From Tetrahymena thermophila SB210 (lineage: Eukaryota; Ciliophora; Oligohymenophorea; Hymenostomatida; Tetrahymenidae), in NCBI RefSeq assembly GCF_000189635.1, contig NW_002476121.1:62001-126000 (forward strand): a stretch of 64,000 nucleotides of DNA, read 5' to 3'. A model generated the notes under the pieces. It had not been told where the DNA came from and made no database searches. It saw only the letters and a list, made by a program, of their open reading frames with translations. A program made the translations under genes and the position numbers. This document shows positions 51,606 through 64,000 of this stretch, one piece after another (positions within the stretch are counted from its first letter, which is position 1; every line of letters begins with the position of its first letter).

Positions 51606-53044
51606 TCAAGAATCTTTCTTAAGCTTGATTTCAGAAGTATCAATTCTTGAAAAAGGACCAATATCGGTGTTAAAAATGTATTCATATGCAACTCTCCAGT
51701 AACTTGTATGATGAGGGAGTCCTTCATAAAATTCAGGGGCCATAGCTCTTACTTTAGGGAGGAGTCTCCATGGGACTTGAGGGAAGTCATGATGCTCAAG
51801 ATGATATCCTAAGTTAAGATTAAGTATATTTCCAGATCCAAAGTAATCGTAATTTTCTTATCCCTTAACGAATTCATAGTGTTCAGCAATGGCATGAATA
51901 GCCAAAGGATGGAAACCCATACTAAAAATACCAGAAATGAATAAATAGAGGAAAGCGTATGGACCAACATAAGTGAAAATCAAATAGTCAGTAGTCAATA
52001 TGAATAATAAGTTAAATATTTCAGGAGGAGTAGGAGGCTTAGGAGCAACAACAAAAGGTCTAATGCAGTAGAAAAGAGGCATTAAGAAAATGTATAACAT
52101 TTTTTTTAATGGAGTGTTGAAGAATCTAATTTCCCATTCCTTTTTTAATTATAATAAATATTTTTAATTATTTAAATTAAATTATGTGATATGAGATTAT
52201 AAATATAATTAATTAATGCTACTTAAAAATAAATTTTAATCAAACACTATTTTTAATTTCATATTGAGTTTGTTTGCATGTATGTTGATAATTTGGTTAA
52301 ATTTAACTTTAGTACATAGTTCTTTCTAAAATTTTAATTAATTTGAACAAATTAACTCAATTTTTGTTTGTAGGAGTAGTTTGAAAAATGATATAATTCT
52401 TTAAAAATTATTAGCAACTTAAAACGAAATATTATATTTTTATTATTAAAAAAGAGCAAAAAAAATATTTTAAAAACTATTATTTGGATGCTTACAGTTG
52501 GAAGATCTGTGTCTCTTTGAGGATGTCCAAGAGCTACGTGATGCTCTCTATGATAATAACCAAAACTCATAGCAGAAGGGACTGTAGAGGGTATGTTTGC
52601 TATACAGGCAAATAAACGATTCAAGTTAATACTTTCGAAAGCTGTATAGTGGGTTAAGTCATGAACAAGACAATGCATAGTGTGATTAAGAGAAGCACTA
52701 ATAACATACATACAAGTCAAGAAAACAGGCCAGCTGCAGTTTTATACATAATATGCAAGAGTAACTTAGAAAATAGCTATTGCTGCAGCTAAAACACCAC
52801 TTATAGGGTCTTTTACGTATAATTTCAGAATATCTGGGTATTTTTTTAAGATAGCATTTCTTCTGATAGTGTGAGGTTCTTCATGAGGCATTATATGGAA
52901 ATAATCTTTTCTCTTTTCAAATCCAGTGTGTGTATAAATATCGTAATCCTTAGGGATACTACTTTATTTATTTTAAATAGACTCAAAGATGATTGGTGTC
53001 ATAGGATCTGCTTCGAACTTTTTGTCTTCAACCTACTTAGACAT
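51606..53044 (-). CDS. Sphingolipid delta-4 desaturase / DEGS-family membrane desaturase
   Basis: Two exons, 53044-52496 and 52139-51606, with a long intron of 356 bp; 361 codons, 360 residues, about 35 longer than animal DEGS1 at the N-terminus. All three histidine boxes of membrane desaturases are intact: HDLTH near 128, HREHH near 164, and HLEHHD near 296. Family phrases include the N-terminal MPHEEPHTIRR (HTDQPHADRR type), SLNHTMHCLVHDLTH, GHPQRDTDLPT joined by the intron to EWEIRFF, AIAEHYEFVKG, ENYDYFGSGNILNLNLGYHLEHHDFPQVPW and LPKVRAMAPEFY. Four hydrophobic segments surround the boxes. Such enzymes introduce a double bond (or hydroxyl) into dihydroceramide in the ER, using O2 and cytochrome b5. 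Subfamily (desaturase or hydroxylase) cannot be told. The splice falls at a conserved position right after DLPT. Confidence 0.95.
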
Positions 53045-54587
53045 TTTAGTTAACTGCGTGATTGGTTTAAAAATATCTTTATTATTAAAATTAAATGGGT
53101 ATTCTTTCTTTCTTTGCTTTGCTAATTTAATTTTTGACAAAACAATTTTTTTATACTGAATAATATTATTAATTTTTTTTTATATTATGAATTATTTTTC
53201 TTATCCGTAATTTATATAGCTCAAATCATTACTACAATAATCAAGCTATTTTATGACTTCTGCCAGAATAAAAATTATAATGTAATATCTAACTGTACAC
53301 TGATTCCTCTAAATTACACAAACATATTTTTAACTAAAATACAATTTTTTTCAAAAAGCTCTATGACAAGGTCATATTTTATTGAAATTTTATTATGATT
53401 TTTAGTATCGCAGCAACTAAAAATAAGGGAATTTTGTTATTTAGCTAGATTTCTAAAATTTATATTGATTGACGTAATATAATGTGTAATTATCTTTCAA
53501 AATATTAATTTTAATATTATGTTAAAATTAAAAGGGAACAACCTCATTTATAAATAGATTATTTTTAGATAAATCAGGAAAAACATGAAAATATTTTTAA
53601 AAATTGCTTAGTATAATAAAATAATGAACTTTTTTTATTTATAAAAATAATATTATAAGCTAAAAATATAATTTAATTAAGGGAAAAACTAAAGATTTGA
53701 AATCAGAAAGTGATAGATTATAATCAAGTGTTTACTTAAATCAAATCTATATGCTTAAAGAAAAGTCAATAATGATCCAAAAATTATTCAAAAATAATAT
53801 TTGCTTACTAATACTTTCATAAAATTTTAGCGGGTTTTTTGAAATATAGAATGTTGTGATGGATTTGTTTTTGTCAACTAATTTTAGTATGCTCTTTTAA
53901 ATAAAAATTAACATATCATCATATATATATTCTATAACAAATTTATTAGCTTTTACTCTTAATTGTTAAATTTTAAATTAAAAAAAAATTTTGAGAGCAA
54001 AATATGATATTCGCTAACTAAAGAGTATAAAATACACAATTTTTAGGTACAGAAAAAATTAAATTTTTCAATTCAAAATTACATTTAATTAAGACAGAAA
54101 TATTTTGGATATACATTTGATTATGTGATCAATTTTTATTCTAAAACAATGTGACGATGTTTTTATGATGTAAGTAAGTATAATAAAAATTAGTATCTTT
54201 TCTAACGCTGAAATAAACAAACGAATATATATAAATAGGATATTATAATAATAATAATGATAATTATGTAAAAAAGCATATTTGGTACATTAAATTTATT
54301 TTTATTGAATTTTTTTAAAGAAAGGCAAGAATATAAAACATGAAATACTTTAATAGAATAATTGAGTATTTGGAAAGGCTTTGATAGGCCTTGTGATATT
54401 ATAAATTGAAAATTTGTAAAGATGATATTATTTCATGTGAATAAAAATTCTTTGTCATTCTCTGTTACTTTTTTTTTTAATTTTGAAAAAAATTAATTTT
54501 GTTAATTTTTTGATACTTAGATTATTCTTATTGTTTACATTTCAAAGATTGGCTCTGTTTACTTTAAGACTAGTTTTTTAATTTTAT
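53045..54587. other. 1.5 kb intergenic spacer
   Basis: The longest apparently empty stretch: it holds the desaturase promoter and the 3' flank of ORC3, both on the minus strand. AT-rich. A small GC-richer imperfect palindrome (AAGGCTTTGATAGGCCTT) lies at 54375-54392. No exon-like frame or RNA gene was recognised, but an unfamiliar non-coding RNA could be missed by eye. Confidence 0.45.
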
Positions 54588-56693
54588 TCAACTGTTTTAC
54601 ATGCTAAGCGGGAAATATGAAGATTTTGCGAAGAAATGCTTGATGAACTCATTTTTTAATTTTCTCTTTTCTTCAATCATTCCTAGATATCTCAGTTCAC
54701 AAATAGCGTTATAGTAAGAAGCTAGCTGCTCATCTTCATCTAATTCAATTTTTCTTTCTCTTAAGATAGATTTGTATTCTTTAAATGACTCTGTAATTGT
54801 GAATTTTTTTCCATACTATTCTAAAATATGAATGAGATACAATCCATCAGCATTACTTTCAACTATCTCCTATTTTTTCTTTTTATTTTAACTGATATGG
54901 TTATTATACATAGGATCAATTATTTTTTTATGTATCATCAAACTGCCAAGTATATCAGGCTTACATTATGAGCTTAATTATGAAATTTCTAAAGAGAGTC
55001 GTGCAATTGCCATTATGTTAAATGTTTGATGCAAATCATAAGTTATTTACCTAACTATATTTTCTACTCTTTCCTTTTTCATTTGATTTGCTTGCTATGA
55101 AATGTCTTTTTCTGACTGAGTTTTACTAATTTATTAGGATTTTGCATACCTATCTTTTGAATGAAGATTATAACTTTTTAATTTTTATATATCATCATTT
55201 ACCTATTTATTAATATCTTAAAGGTTTTGTGCATGAATTTTGAATATTTAGTTTCCTATTATATCTTCACAGAAATTTTTTAACAGCTATTAAATTGATT
55301 TGCATGAAATATTTGGATCTTTTAAAAATTCATTTTATTATGCTTCTGTCATTACATACCTTTTATCTTCATTTAAAATAATTTCTATAATTCTATGACT
55401 CTAATCAATGAGTTTTTGCGAAAAAGAGTTATCTTCATTTGATACACCATTAAAAAAATTCATACCATAAAATCTCTCTAAAAATTCAATAATTATTTAT
55501 ATTTCCTTTTTTTTTGTCCATAAGTCTAACTTATCAATTAATATATTGGAGCTAATCTTCTAAGATTTTCTTTATGGTTTGTTTTATCCAGCTAACTAAT
55601 TTAAGGCATATTCTTTCATTTACTATAATAGTTTTATTAAATCTTCATCTTCCTGATGCTCATACACAAAATTAGAAATAGCCATTTTAACTCTCCTTAC
55701 TTAATCATTATAAGTAATTGAGTACAAATCAAATTCATTTAACATATCCCTTAGTAAGTTTTTAGGAAGAGGAGGAAATTCTTCTGATTTGAGTAAAAAA
55801 AGTAAAAAATTAACAAATAAGTCTTTTTGCTTGCAAAACTCAACAGTGTATATTTGAATATCTGGAATAGAAATAAGTTAGCTTACTGGAAATAAAATGA
55901 CTAATTGAATAAAATTTTAATATTGCTCATATTCTTCAAAGAAAAACTTCCCAATATCGATCATATCTTATTTGCAAATATTATAAGCTCCATCAAATAC
56001 ACATAATACTAAATGAGGCTAATCATATTTATTCTTCGATTTAATTTTTTAAATTATATTTTCTACCTCAAACTTAAAGTGTGTTAAAATTTTAAAAAGT
56101 TAATTGCCGCCTTAATATTTAACAATGTGTATTTCTTATGCTTAATCTTCACTCATTGTTTTTATATCACATTCTAATTATTCGTTAAATTCTAATAGTA
56201 AGTCTAAATTCGATTTATCTATCAAGAGCTAGATATAGTTTAAAAATAAAGGCAAATCCTAAATTTTACTATTAAGTATATTAAATACTTTTTATATCAA
56301 ATATTTAAAGTTCTCTCTTTGTATTTCAGCCTTTTAATTGTCAATTGTGATATTATAATATTCAATTATGTCAAAAAGATGCTTAAATTTATAATTTTTA
56401 TCAATAATTTGCTTTGATATATCTTTGTAATTATCCTTCAGATTTCCATATTCTTCAATTTCCATTTCTGCATTCTAATTATTTTTCTTTTTTGGTTTTT
56501 ATTCTTTCTTTTCTTAGTTACAGTCCTTTTTAGTCAAACATTCAGGTATGACTACTTCAATAGTTTCTTCCCAGCCCTACTATTACTTTTTTCTTCTTCC
56601 TCTCACTCGCTTTTATTACACATTCTATTCTATATTATCATCTTCATTGTTGCTAAGAATAGCTTCTTCCCTATCTTCGTTTTCAATGTCCAT
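54588..56693 (-). CDS. ORC3: Origin recognition complex subunit 3 (ORC3)
   Basis: Single exon, 702 codons, 701 residues, close to human ORC3 (711). A charged, Gln/Lys-rich N-terminus (about 90 residues) is followed by the ORC3 order: LFKILTHFKFEVEN, LVLCVFDGAYNICKQDM (degenerate AAA-like ATPase core without a Walker A), ILFPVSQLISIPDIQIYTVEF, FPPLPKNLLRDMLNEFDLYSITYNDQVRRVKMAISNF (matching the 'vlf..Fl.hdfSv..fi.glq.al..h' segment), then a long helical insertion domain and a winged-helix end with KKFTITESFKEYK, YNAICELRYLGMIEEKRK (compare the ELxFLGFIK of other ORC3). ORC3 is a core subunit that helps load replicative helicase at origins. The absence of introns contrasts with most long genes here. 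Confidence rests on the C-terminal third. Confidence 0.82.
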
Positions 56694-57158
56694 TTTTTTT
56701 AAATATTTTTATATCTCAAATAATGCTAAATGTTAATATATCTTAATAGTTATATCTTTTTGGCGCAAATATTTTTAAAAGATTTATCAAAAGGTTTTTC
56801 TAATTTATATATTTATTTTAAACTAATAAAACTATACTATTTTTTATTTACTATTAGCCTATAAAATTTAAAGTTATTTAAGCACCATTTTAAATTTAAT
56901 TTCTCGAAAAAAAAATTCCATTTTTTTATTTTAAAAAGTGTTTTTCATCTGTACAAAGTGTTATAACAGGAATAAATATTCTACATAGACATATTATATT
57001 AATAGAATTATGCTTTCACATAAAAATTATTGGATAAAAAAATGTTAGTAATTTCTGATTAAAGAATTTGATTATTTTTGTAAGTAATATAAAAATTATA
57101 TCATTTTAGCTTTAGATAGATTTAAACTAATATAACAAATATTTTAATATTCAAAAGC
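56694..57158. other. Intergenic spacer between ORC3 and the hydrolase gene
   Basis: AT-rich promoter region of ORC3 and 3' flank of the upstream minus-strand gene. No other feature was recognised. Confidence 0.5.
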
Positions 57159-60100
57159 TCATTTAAACTAATTCATATAGACAATATTGTTTATTTGATT
57201 AGATTAAAGATTGAATCCATTTTTAAACTAATTTTAATTAGCATTGTTATAAATGTTTGAATATTAGTTTTATAAATTATAGTTCTACATATTATTCTGC
57301 TAAGCTAGTGATGCCTAATTTTATAATGCATTAGGGGTTTAATATTAATTAAAAGGGGAAAATCCAATTTTGGATTGAATATAATTTTATTGTATGACTT
57401 CTTCGTTCTTTGAAAGGATATGAACAACTTTTGTATTTTACAAGTTTCTTATAAAATCTGGTTTAAAGGTTGGGGTTGTTGAAGACCTGTTCTTTTTTGA
57501 GTCTTCTTATACATTTAAAGTTTAGTTTAATTTATTCTCATATTGTTTGCTTAAGTTATTTATTTCAACTGTTTCGTTAAGCTTGCTATTATTACAAATT
57601 TGCTTATCTTTACTCAAATTATTGCTATTACCATTATTTTTATCTTCATTTTATTAGAATTGTAGTTAGTTTGGAGCTGTTACAAAATTATCTAAATATT
57701 ATTGGTTTGAATTTTAATCTTATTTATTCATTTATGTCTAATTAAAGCAATTACCTTACTAATTATTAGTTGGGGATTTACAATCTATATCAAAGAGGTT
57801 TACTTTGACATTTGTAATATTCTTAAACATTCCACCAGAGTTATAGTTTTCTTATTAAAATGGTGAAACGTTTTCATTCTTTGTAAATTTTACTCTTTAA
57901 ATTGGAACATTATTGGCGCTTCTTTTATTCTTGAAATCAAATTTGCTTTGATTTTTTTGGTGAGAGACTTTATTAATGTAATCGTTTTGGCTAAATGTTT
58001 ACTAAAAATTTGAATTTTAAGGGTTTTAAGTTTAACCTGTTTAATTTGTTACTGTAGAATTTGTGTTTTTTTGAGCTGATTGTTATTTATTTTTATTTTC
58101 AACATTCTAATTTGATTGTAGAATGTTGTTTGTGTTTTACTTAGAAAATGTTTTGGAGTTACTAGACTGAATTTATGTATTGGTATTGCGATTAGAAGAT
58201 GTCATGTTATTATTTGCTAATATTTAGAATTAATTGACTGTTGGATTTTAACTGTTTTATTAGTTATTATTCTTGTTCGATTTTGATTTTTAATTACTAG
58301 CACTATTGACTTTTTCACTTCCATTTTTTTGATTTGTTCCATTGTTGGTATTACTATTTTTCTTATTTCTAGGTGTAAAACAATTAAAATCATCATACTT
58401 GTTGTTATTTCCTTAATTAATTTAAGAATCTATATTTTTACTAGGGAGAGTGTTACAGTACTTTTAAGAACTTTGGCTAAGATTTTTAGAATTATTTTAT
58501 TAAAAGCTTTGCTAAACTTTTCTACCTGAATTTTGTAACTGCTATTGGTTGTTGTTAGTTGATTTTGTCATGTGATGCGGAGTGGTAACACAAACTACAG
58601 GAGTGTGATTCATAGTTCCTGGTTTTTTGCTTGAACTATTGTTAATCAATAAATTCTTATTGATAATAATAGAGTCGCAGCTTATAATTGATTCATTGTC
58701 ACCCTCAGCATTAGAAATTTTAGAATTTTCATTTTTGCATTCTTTATTCATTTGTTAACCAATTCTAACATAATGGTTAAAGCTTTGTGTATTATTCTAT
58801 GTACTGCTATTATTGTTATTGTTAATTGTATTTTAACTGTTATTTGCAATATTAGCTAATAAATTATTGCTACTTAAATTCATCACACTACCAACGATAC
58901 TTATATTATTTGTTTATCTTGGACTAACGAGTGTAGTAGTTTATTATTCATTCAAACTAACAATACTGTGATTATTTGCATTTATACTGCTTTTATTATT
59001 GTTATTCATTTAATTAATTATTTAGTTATTTCTGTTTTAATTGAAACTAGAATTAATACCAGAACCTTAATTATTTAATATAGTAGTAGTATTACCACTG
59101 CTTGCAGGTATACTATTATTATTGCTGTTTAATTCTTCTGGGACTAAAGAATTTTATTTTACTATATTTTGCTTTTAATAAGTTTATTCATTTAAATTTT
59201 ATAGATTCATTTAGTTTGAAATGTTATTTTAAATGCGTGGGCGATTTATTTTATAAGTAATATTGTTTGTTGTAAATGTATTTGATTAAGGAGTCAAGCA
59301 TTAATCATTCATTTATTGTTGATATTCGTTACGCTAAGGTTAAATTATATCCATTGTAGTTGCCCTAAACCTATTTTACACTTCTGAAGGATGAATGCTT
59401 GATTCAACAGATTGAGGTTATGAAAGCATTTCAAATTAAGTTTTGGAGTCTTTTTTCATATGGTTGCTGATTGTTCCATTTGTAGTTGAAACTCCGTAAT
59501 TTATAGGAATTGATTTTACAATAATAGAATTCTCTCCTTAGTTACTTGCCCCTGTGACTAAGTTTTCGTTTACATTTAAGCTTTATGATTTATATAGATT
59601 ATATTAATTACTGCTTTTATTATTTGAAAGGTTAGCTTATTGCATTTATTATTACTAGAATTGTTATTATTGCAAATTACCTCCATGAGGACTGCTTGAT
59701 TATCTAAAGATATTATTTTAAATATTTTGTTATCTAGCTAAAGAATTGCAAGAAGGTGTAGCAGAGTTAAGAGTGCTTCCAATTTTACTTTGTCCAAAAT
59801 CTATCGAAGTATCACAATTTATATTCTGATTATTATTTAATGGAGTTTATGGAGCTTAATTTTGAATATTCTTGATATTTGAATTACTTGCACTATTTTA
59901 ATTATTTGAAGCGTTTGAGATTTCTTTGTAGAAATCGAGAGCACCCGTGAAGCTAGTGTTAGACCTTTCTCTTCCATAAAAAGAATTGTTTGTAATATTT
60001 CCTAAAATATTTATATGTTGCTATTAGCCAAAAACTGTAAAACTTCTTTGTTATTAATGTTAAGTGCTGTTTTGCTAAGAATTGTTATTTGTGCTTTATT

Positions 60101-62153
60101 CAGCTTAGTTGCTTTAAAGCTAGTTGCTTATGAATTACTACTAGGAAGGAGTATTGTTATTATCTTAAAGTAAAACAATATTTAAAGGATTGTTTGTTGT
60201 TTAAGTTGGCTAATTAAAATTAAATATGTTGCCATTTGAGTTATTGGAGTTGCTACTAACATTAGTTTAATGAAGAGAATTGATTCTGCTGCTATTTTTT
60301 TAGTCGAAGTTTTTATAGGCAAAAGTTGCAACTTATTTATTTTCAAAAGCACTTATTGCCGTTTATGGAATCATAGGAGCAGCAGGACCTGAAGTTTTTT
60401 ATTCAGAACTTATAACATTATTAAATTTTCTTTCAAGATTTATCTATATATTTGGAGTAGAGGAGCGTGAATGAGCATGATGGATTGTTTGGTTAACTAT
60501 GTTATTATTACTAGGTATTTATATAAGAGGCTAGCTTGAAGGTACTTGCTATACATATTAGTTGCTCTTTTATTCTTTGACACTATTGTAGAAATCGAGG
60601 TTATTATTGGAGTTGTTACCTCTTTCAACTGAAGACTAAAGGTGATTCACTAAATTGGGAGCTTACACACTTTTAATCCTTGACCTCTAAAGAGCTTACT
60701 GCTAATTAAAGGTATTATTTTATTATAATTGTTAGTGAGATTAAGTTGAACTTGTTTTTCCTTATAATGGAGAAGATTAATCAAATTATTATTGATTCAG
60801 CTATTGAGCTGCGGTTGTTTCTTATAGTTTTATTTAATTTGGAATATCACTTGTTGTGTTTTTTATAAGGTTTTATTCAAAAAAATCGCAACATTGCTTT
60901 ACTAATTTGACTGGACGCTACTCGTGGTGATCTCCGTCAAAATACAAAAGCTTGTTCTCTCCTTTATAGTTCTTTTGAATTTTTTCAGTATGATGAGATT
61001 TTACAAAACTATCTTATTTACTAGCAACAAACAAGCAGGGAATAGAAGCCTTTTCTAAATTTTTTAGTACATCTAATTCTTCAATATTAAATTTTGCTTT
61101 TTCTAAGATTGTTGATTAAATAAGACTTAGTGCACCTTTGATTAAAAATTTAGGAAGACCAGTTTTCATGGCTCCAATTTCAGATGCAAGTTTCATGAAA
61201 TTAGAAAAAGGAGAATCAAAACAACCACAAATGATAGATGAGTTATTTTATATATACATCAGTCCTAAATTCATTTTAATAAATTTTTTTAAAAAACTGA
61301 GAAAATAGAGTGGTTAATTAACAAATATATTAAAGTAAATTTAGTTATTTTTTTGATTTCAATCAGTTTTTTGAAAAACTTAATTCAAATATTATTACAC
61401 TTGCTACTATTTGAATTTTATGTATTAAAGGTTAAATCAATAACATAATTGTCCTGCTGTTAGTTAATTTAAGTTTATAAATTAAAAGGTTTTAATACCT
61501 GTAACTGCGCCCATTGAACGACCCCAAATTCCTATTTTAGATATTTGCCAGTTTTGTTTTAAATAATTAACGACTATTTCTACATCTCCTAACTCATAAT
61601 ATCCAAGAGATATATACTCGCCTTCAGACTGCCCGCTTCCAGCGAAATCAAAAATGCATACTGATATACCTTTATTAATTAAGTAATCTACATATAATTA
61701 ACCTTCTAAACGACTACCGCTATTACAGTGTAGATAAACTACACATGGTTAAGGAGTATTTCTCTAAATAAATTCATAATAACTACATTTAAGAGTTAAT
61801 CCTAATTTATTTTTCAACTCAAAGTCCTATCTTTTTACTTTCTCTCTACTCTCTTATGTAAGCGTAATTTAAGGACCTTTTTATAAAATAAATATTAGTA
61901 TTTCAATATAGCAATATATAATGAAGTTAATTGAGTGTTAATTTAGGATTAGTTTATAATGATTAACAATCATATTGAAAGTAAAGTAGTAGTTGTATGC
62001 TACTAAACTACTTACTGAATAAACAAAAAACTTAGGTAATTCCTTCAAAATTATTTTATTAAATTGATTACCTAAATCAGAGGTATTATAAGTTTATCTG
62101 GTAGGTCTTATAATGCTCTTCCAGAGACTTTCATAATTTTTAAAAATATCCAT
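57159..62153 (-). CDS. Alpha/beta hydrolase with about 1250-residue Asn/Gln/Ser-rich tail (1521 aa)
   Basis: Exons 62153-62072, 61876-61499 and 61264-57159, introns 195 and 234 bp, 1522 codons with agreeing phases. Residues 1-280 are a hydrolase of the family common in ciliates and other protists: IIRPTRQTYNTSDLGP, RQDFELKNKLGLTLKCSYYE, PCVVYLHCNSGSRLEG (oxyanion-hole region, with Cys where most have Gly), IFDFAGSGQSEGEYISLGYYE, IGIWGRSMGAVTGLMY (nucleophile Ser in GRSMG at about 148), Asp in ASKQDSF near 242 and His in DGDHHEQRP near 265. So a Ser-Asp-His triad is present and esterase or peptidase activity is plausible. The rest is repetitive Asn, Gln, Ser and Thr with few charged residues, prion-like in composition, until TGA. 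Family members normally end soon after the His, so the tail is exceptional. It probably acts as a disordered scaffold or aggregation-prone region. Confidence 0.88.
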
Positions 62154-63144
62154 TTTGGTTTTGATAATTAAAGTTAATATTATCCTTGATTTTATTTATC
62201 AAAAATGTGTTAATAGTTTATTAAATGAATGAAAATTAATTGTTTTTAACTATAAATATTTATTTCTAATTTTACAATAATAAAATATCAAGAAAAATGA
62301 AAGAATAATTGAAAGAAAAAAAAATTGAAAAATTAGTTAAATAATTTATTAATTATTTGATTTTTAATTAAATTCTGCTTTAAATAAAATGAAATCTCAA
62401 AGAAAATAATGACTAATCACTAAAAATTCATTCTAATATCATATAGTTTTTGCTATAAAAAACTAACACACTAAATTTACTTAGAAGTACATTTATTATA
62501 ATATGCCTATTAACATAAAGCAAAAAAAATTCAAATGGATTATTAATTTAATTATTAAATATCAACTGACTTTTATTCAATCTTGATAATTAATTATCTT
62601 TCTTAAATCTCATAAAAAGGTACTTTTTAACAATTAAAAATTTTAATACTAAAATTCTAAACATAGCAATAAAATATTATTTATGATTATGATTTGGCAA
62701 TGGAATGTAATAGAGTATCTTACCCTTATTGTTTGAATTAGTTGGTATACTGCTAATAATTTTAATTTATTTTTTTAGAAATTATGATCATATATATACT
62801 ATCTTTTATTTTTTTGCATATTATTTAATTTATATTTTGCTAATAATTTATTTTCAAAGTATTTAAATCAAATGGTAAATCAAATTAAAAGTAGGATAAA
62901 TATATTTAATCACTGAAAATTTAATAAATTAAATTGTGTCTCTTTTACATAAATTTTGTATAAATTTAAAAAAATTTTTAAACGATGACACACTATATAT
63001 TGTTATCTACTATATATTAGAAGTACTCATTAAAAAAAGTAGGTGTTAAGTATTTATATATATATTTTTTTTAGATAAATAAATATATTTATTTATTACT
63101 GAAATAATAATATATTTTTTAAGAGTAAATTTGAAGTAATTTGC
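62154..63144. other. Divergent intergenic region, about 1 kb
   Basis: AT-rich spacer holding promoters of the hydrolase (minus) and of the last gene (plus). A TATATA-rich stretch lies at 63055-63115. No gene or repeat was recognised. Confidence 0.45.
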
Positions 63145-64000
63145 ATGGACAACTTATTTGAATATGTAAAGCAGTAGCTATTGTGTGAAAAAGAAATCAT
63201 ATAAAATGTATATGATTTGTTATAGTTACTCAACTCAGAGTTTGCTAGAGAACTTTTAGATAAATAATAAGGAGATTTTATTATAACATATTACTTTTCA
63301 CGGTAGTCAAGGATAAAGAAATTTAATAAAGTATCAGATGAACTAATAAATTAAATTTATAAATATAGAAATTATAATTATATGATGCAAAATTAGTTTG
63401 ATAAGATTATGCAGGCAATAACTATGAGTAAAACATTGCAAAATGAAGAATAAAGCTATCAATTTTCAGATATACTAGATATTGGTACTATGTTTAAATT
63501 GCTTGAGTTAGATTGGATAAAAAGGCATAATATGACAAAAATGCTTTCTTAACCTTAAACAAATAAAAAAATTGAATAGATTAATTTGAAGGAAATTAAT
63601 TAAATCTCAAATAATTAAAATTATTTATTAACAGTAATTACTTAATTAAATTTATTTTTAAAATTAATTCAAATTTTATTTAGGACAAAGACTCAAGTTT
63701 GTAGCTATACTCAAATTTAAATGATTTAACTAATACTAAAAATAAGAATATTAATGAGGACCTAACTAAATTATAAAAAGATAGTTTTATTATTGAAATA
63801 GGACCACAAAAGTTTATTAATTAAGGAGAAGAAGAAATAAAAGACTCTCAATAAAATAATTTAGATTTTAATTGTGAAGAGGTTGATAAAATTATTTCAA
63901 AAAACTAGTAGAAGTGTCTTGAGTTTTTTAAATCAATTAAAGAAACTTGGAATTTTGAAGATTTAAAGTAAGGTTATTTTGAAGATATATAAGAAAAATG
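63145..64000 (+). CDS. Unrecognised gene, 5' part only (partial, runs off the right edge)
   Basis: Exon 1 63145-63633 (163 codons), intron 63634-63683 (50 bp, GTAATT to TTTAG), exon 2 from 63684 to the window end, open throughout. At least 268 residues are visible. The start MDNLFEYVKQQLLCEKEI is helical, followed by LLQLLNSEFARELLDKQQ, IITYYFSRQSRIKKFNKVSDELI and further charged helices, with no signal peptide. The second exon is acidic and Asn/Gln-rich (NQGEEEIKDSQQNN, EEVDKII), ending near ETWNFEDLKQGYFEDI. I see no catalytic motif or named domain in this part; it may be a helical N-terminal dimerisation region of a larger protein. Confidence 0.65.

Noticed and set aside
1-64000. Tetrahymena chromosome breakage sequence or G4T2/C4A2 telomere repeats
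   Set aside because: I looked for the 15-base TAAACCAACCTCTTT-type element and for telomere repeats on both strands and saw none, so no chromosome end is indicated.
1-64000. Paramecium as the source
   Set aside because: It shares the code, but Paramecium introns are about 20-34 bp; here they are 47-356 bp.
1-64000. Transposase, reverse transcriptase, capsid or CRISPR-like sequences
   Set aside because: None of the readable frames carries motifs of these families and no spaced identical repeats were seen.

Overview
The window is nuclear DNA of a ciliate, most likely the macronuclear genome of Tetrahymena or a close oligohymenophorean relative. The DNA is very AT-rich. Long proteins read through only if TAA and TAG mean glutamine and TGA is the sole stop. 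Genes are split by short GT-AG introns, mostly about 48-120 bp. That is too long for Paramecium (about 20-34 bp) and normal for Tetrahymena. Read with the standard code the window looks almost empty; read with the ciliate code it is densely packed with genes on both strands, separated by AT-rich spacers of 0.2-1.5 kb. All translations and splice sites were worked out by eye. Intron phases and total lengths were checked for frame consistency, but there is no transcript evidence.

Layout. 1-14.5 kb (minus): two giant cysteine-rich cell-surface proteins (the first cut by the window edge) enclosing a PhoD-type phosphatase. 15.3-18.4 kb (plus): NADH-cytochrome b5 reductase and a MGRN1/LOG2-type RING ubiquitin ligase. 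18.7-24.1 kb (minus): a mitochondrial-type helical-repeat protein and the meiotic MutS homologue MSH5. 24.5-25.8 kb (plus): a probable HD-domain protein. 26.2-30.7 kb (minus): a nine-exon GGNBP2 homologue. 31.6-41.3 kb (plus): a doubtful tiny ORF, a 1024-residue orphan, and a PH-domain/TTC39 fusion protein carrying an in-frame TGA. 42.0-46.7 kb (minus): a protein with two cyclic-nucleotide-binding domains and a Ser/Asn-rich orphan. 47.9-51.4 kb (plus): a second cyclic-nucleotide-binding protein. 51.6-62.2 kb (minus): a sphingolipid desaturase, the origin recognition subunit ORC3, and an alpha/beta hydrolase with a roughly 1250-residue Asn/Gln/Ser tail. 63.1 kb to the end (plus): the start of an unrecognised gene.

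The genes are a normal mix of ciliate housekeeping, signalling and surface functions and are not an operon or a pathway cluster. I see no rRNA, tRNA, CRISPR array, intact mobile element or virus-like element. Repeats are limited to one imperfect inverted repeat near 5.3 kb and diverged tandem or direct repeats near 35.6, 45.0 and 47.5 kb. The most useful oddities are the in-frame TGA inside the TTC39 domain, the insertion and altered signature in the MSH5 ATPase, the PH-TTC39 and hydrolase/low-complexity architectures, and the surface-protein pair. I did not find a convincing new multi-gene system.
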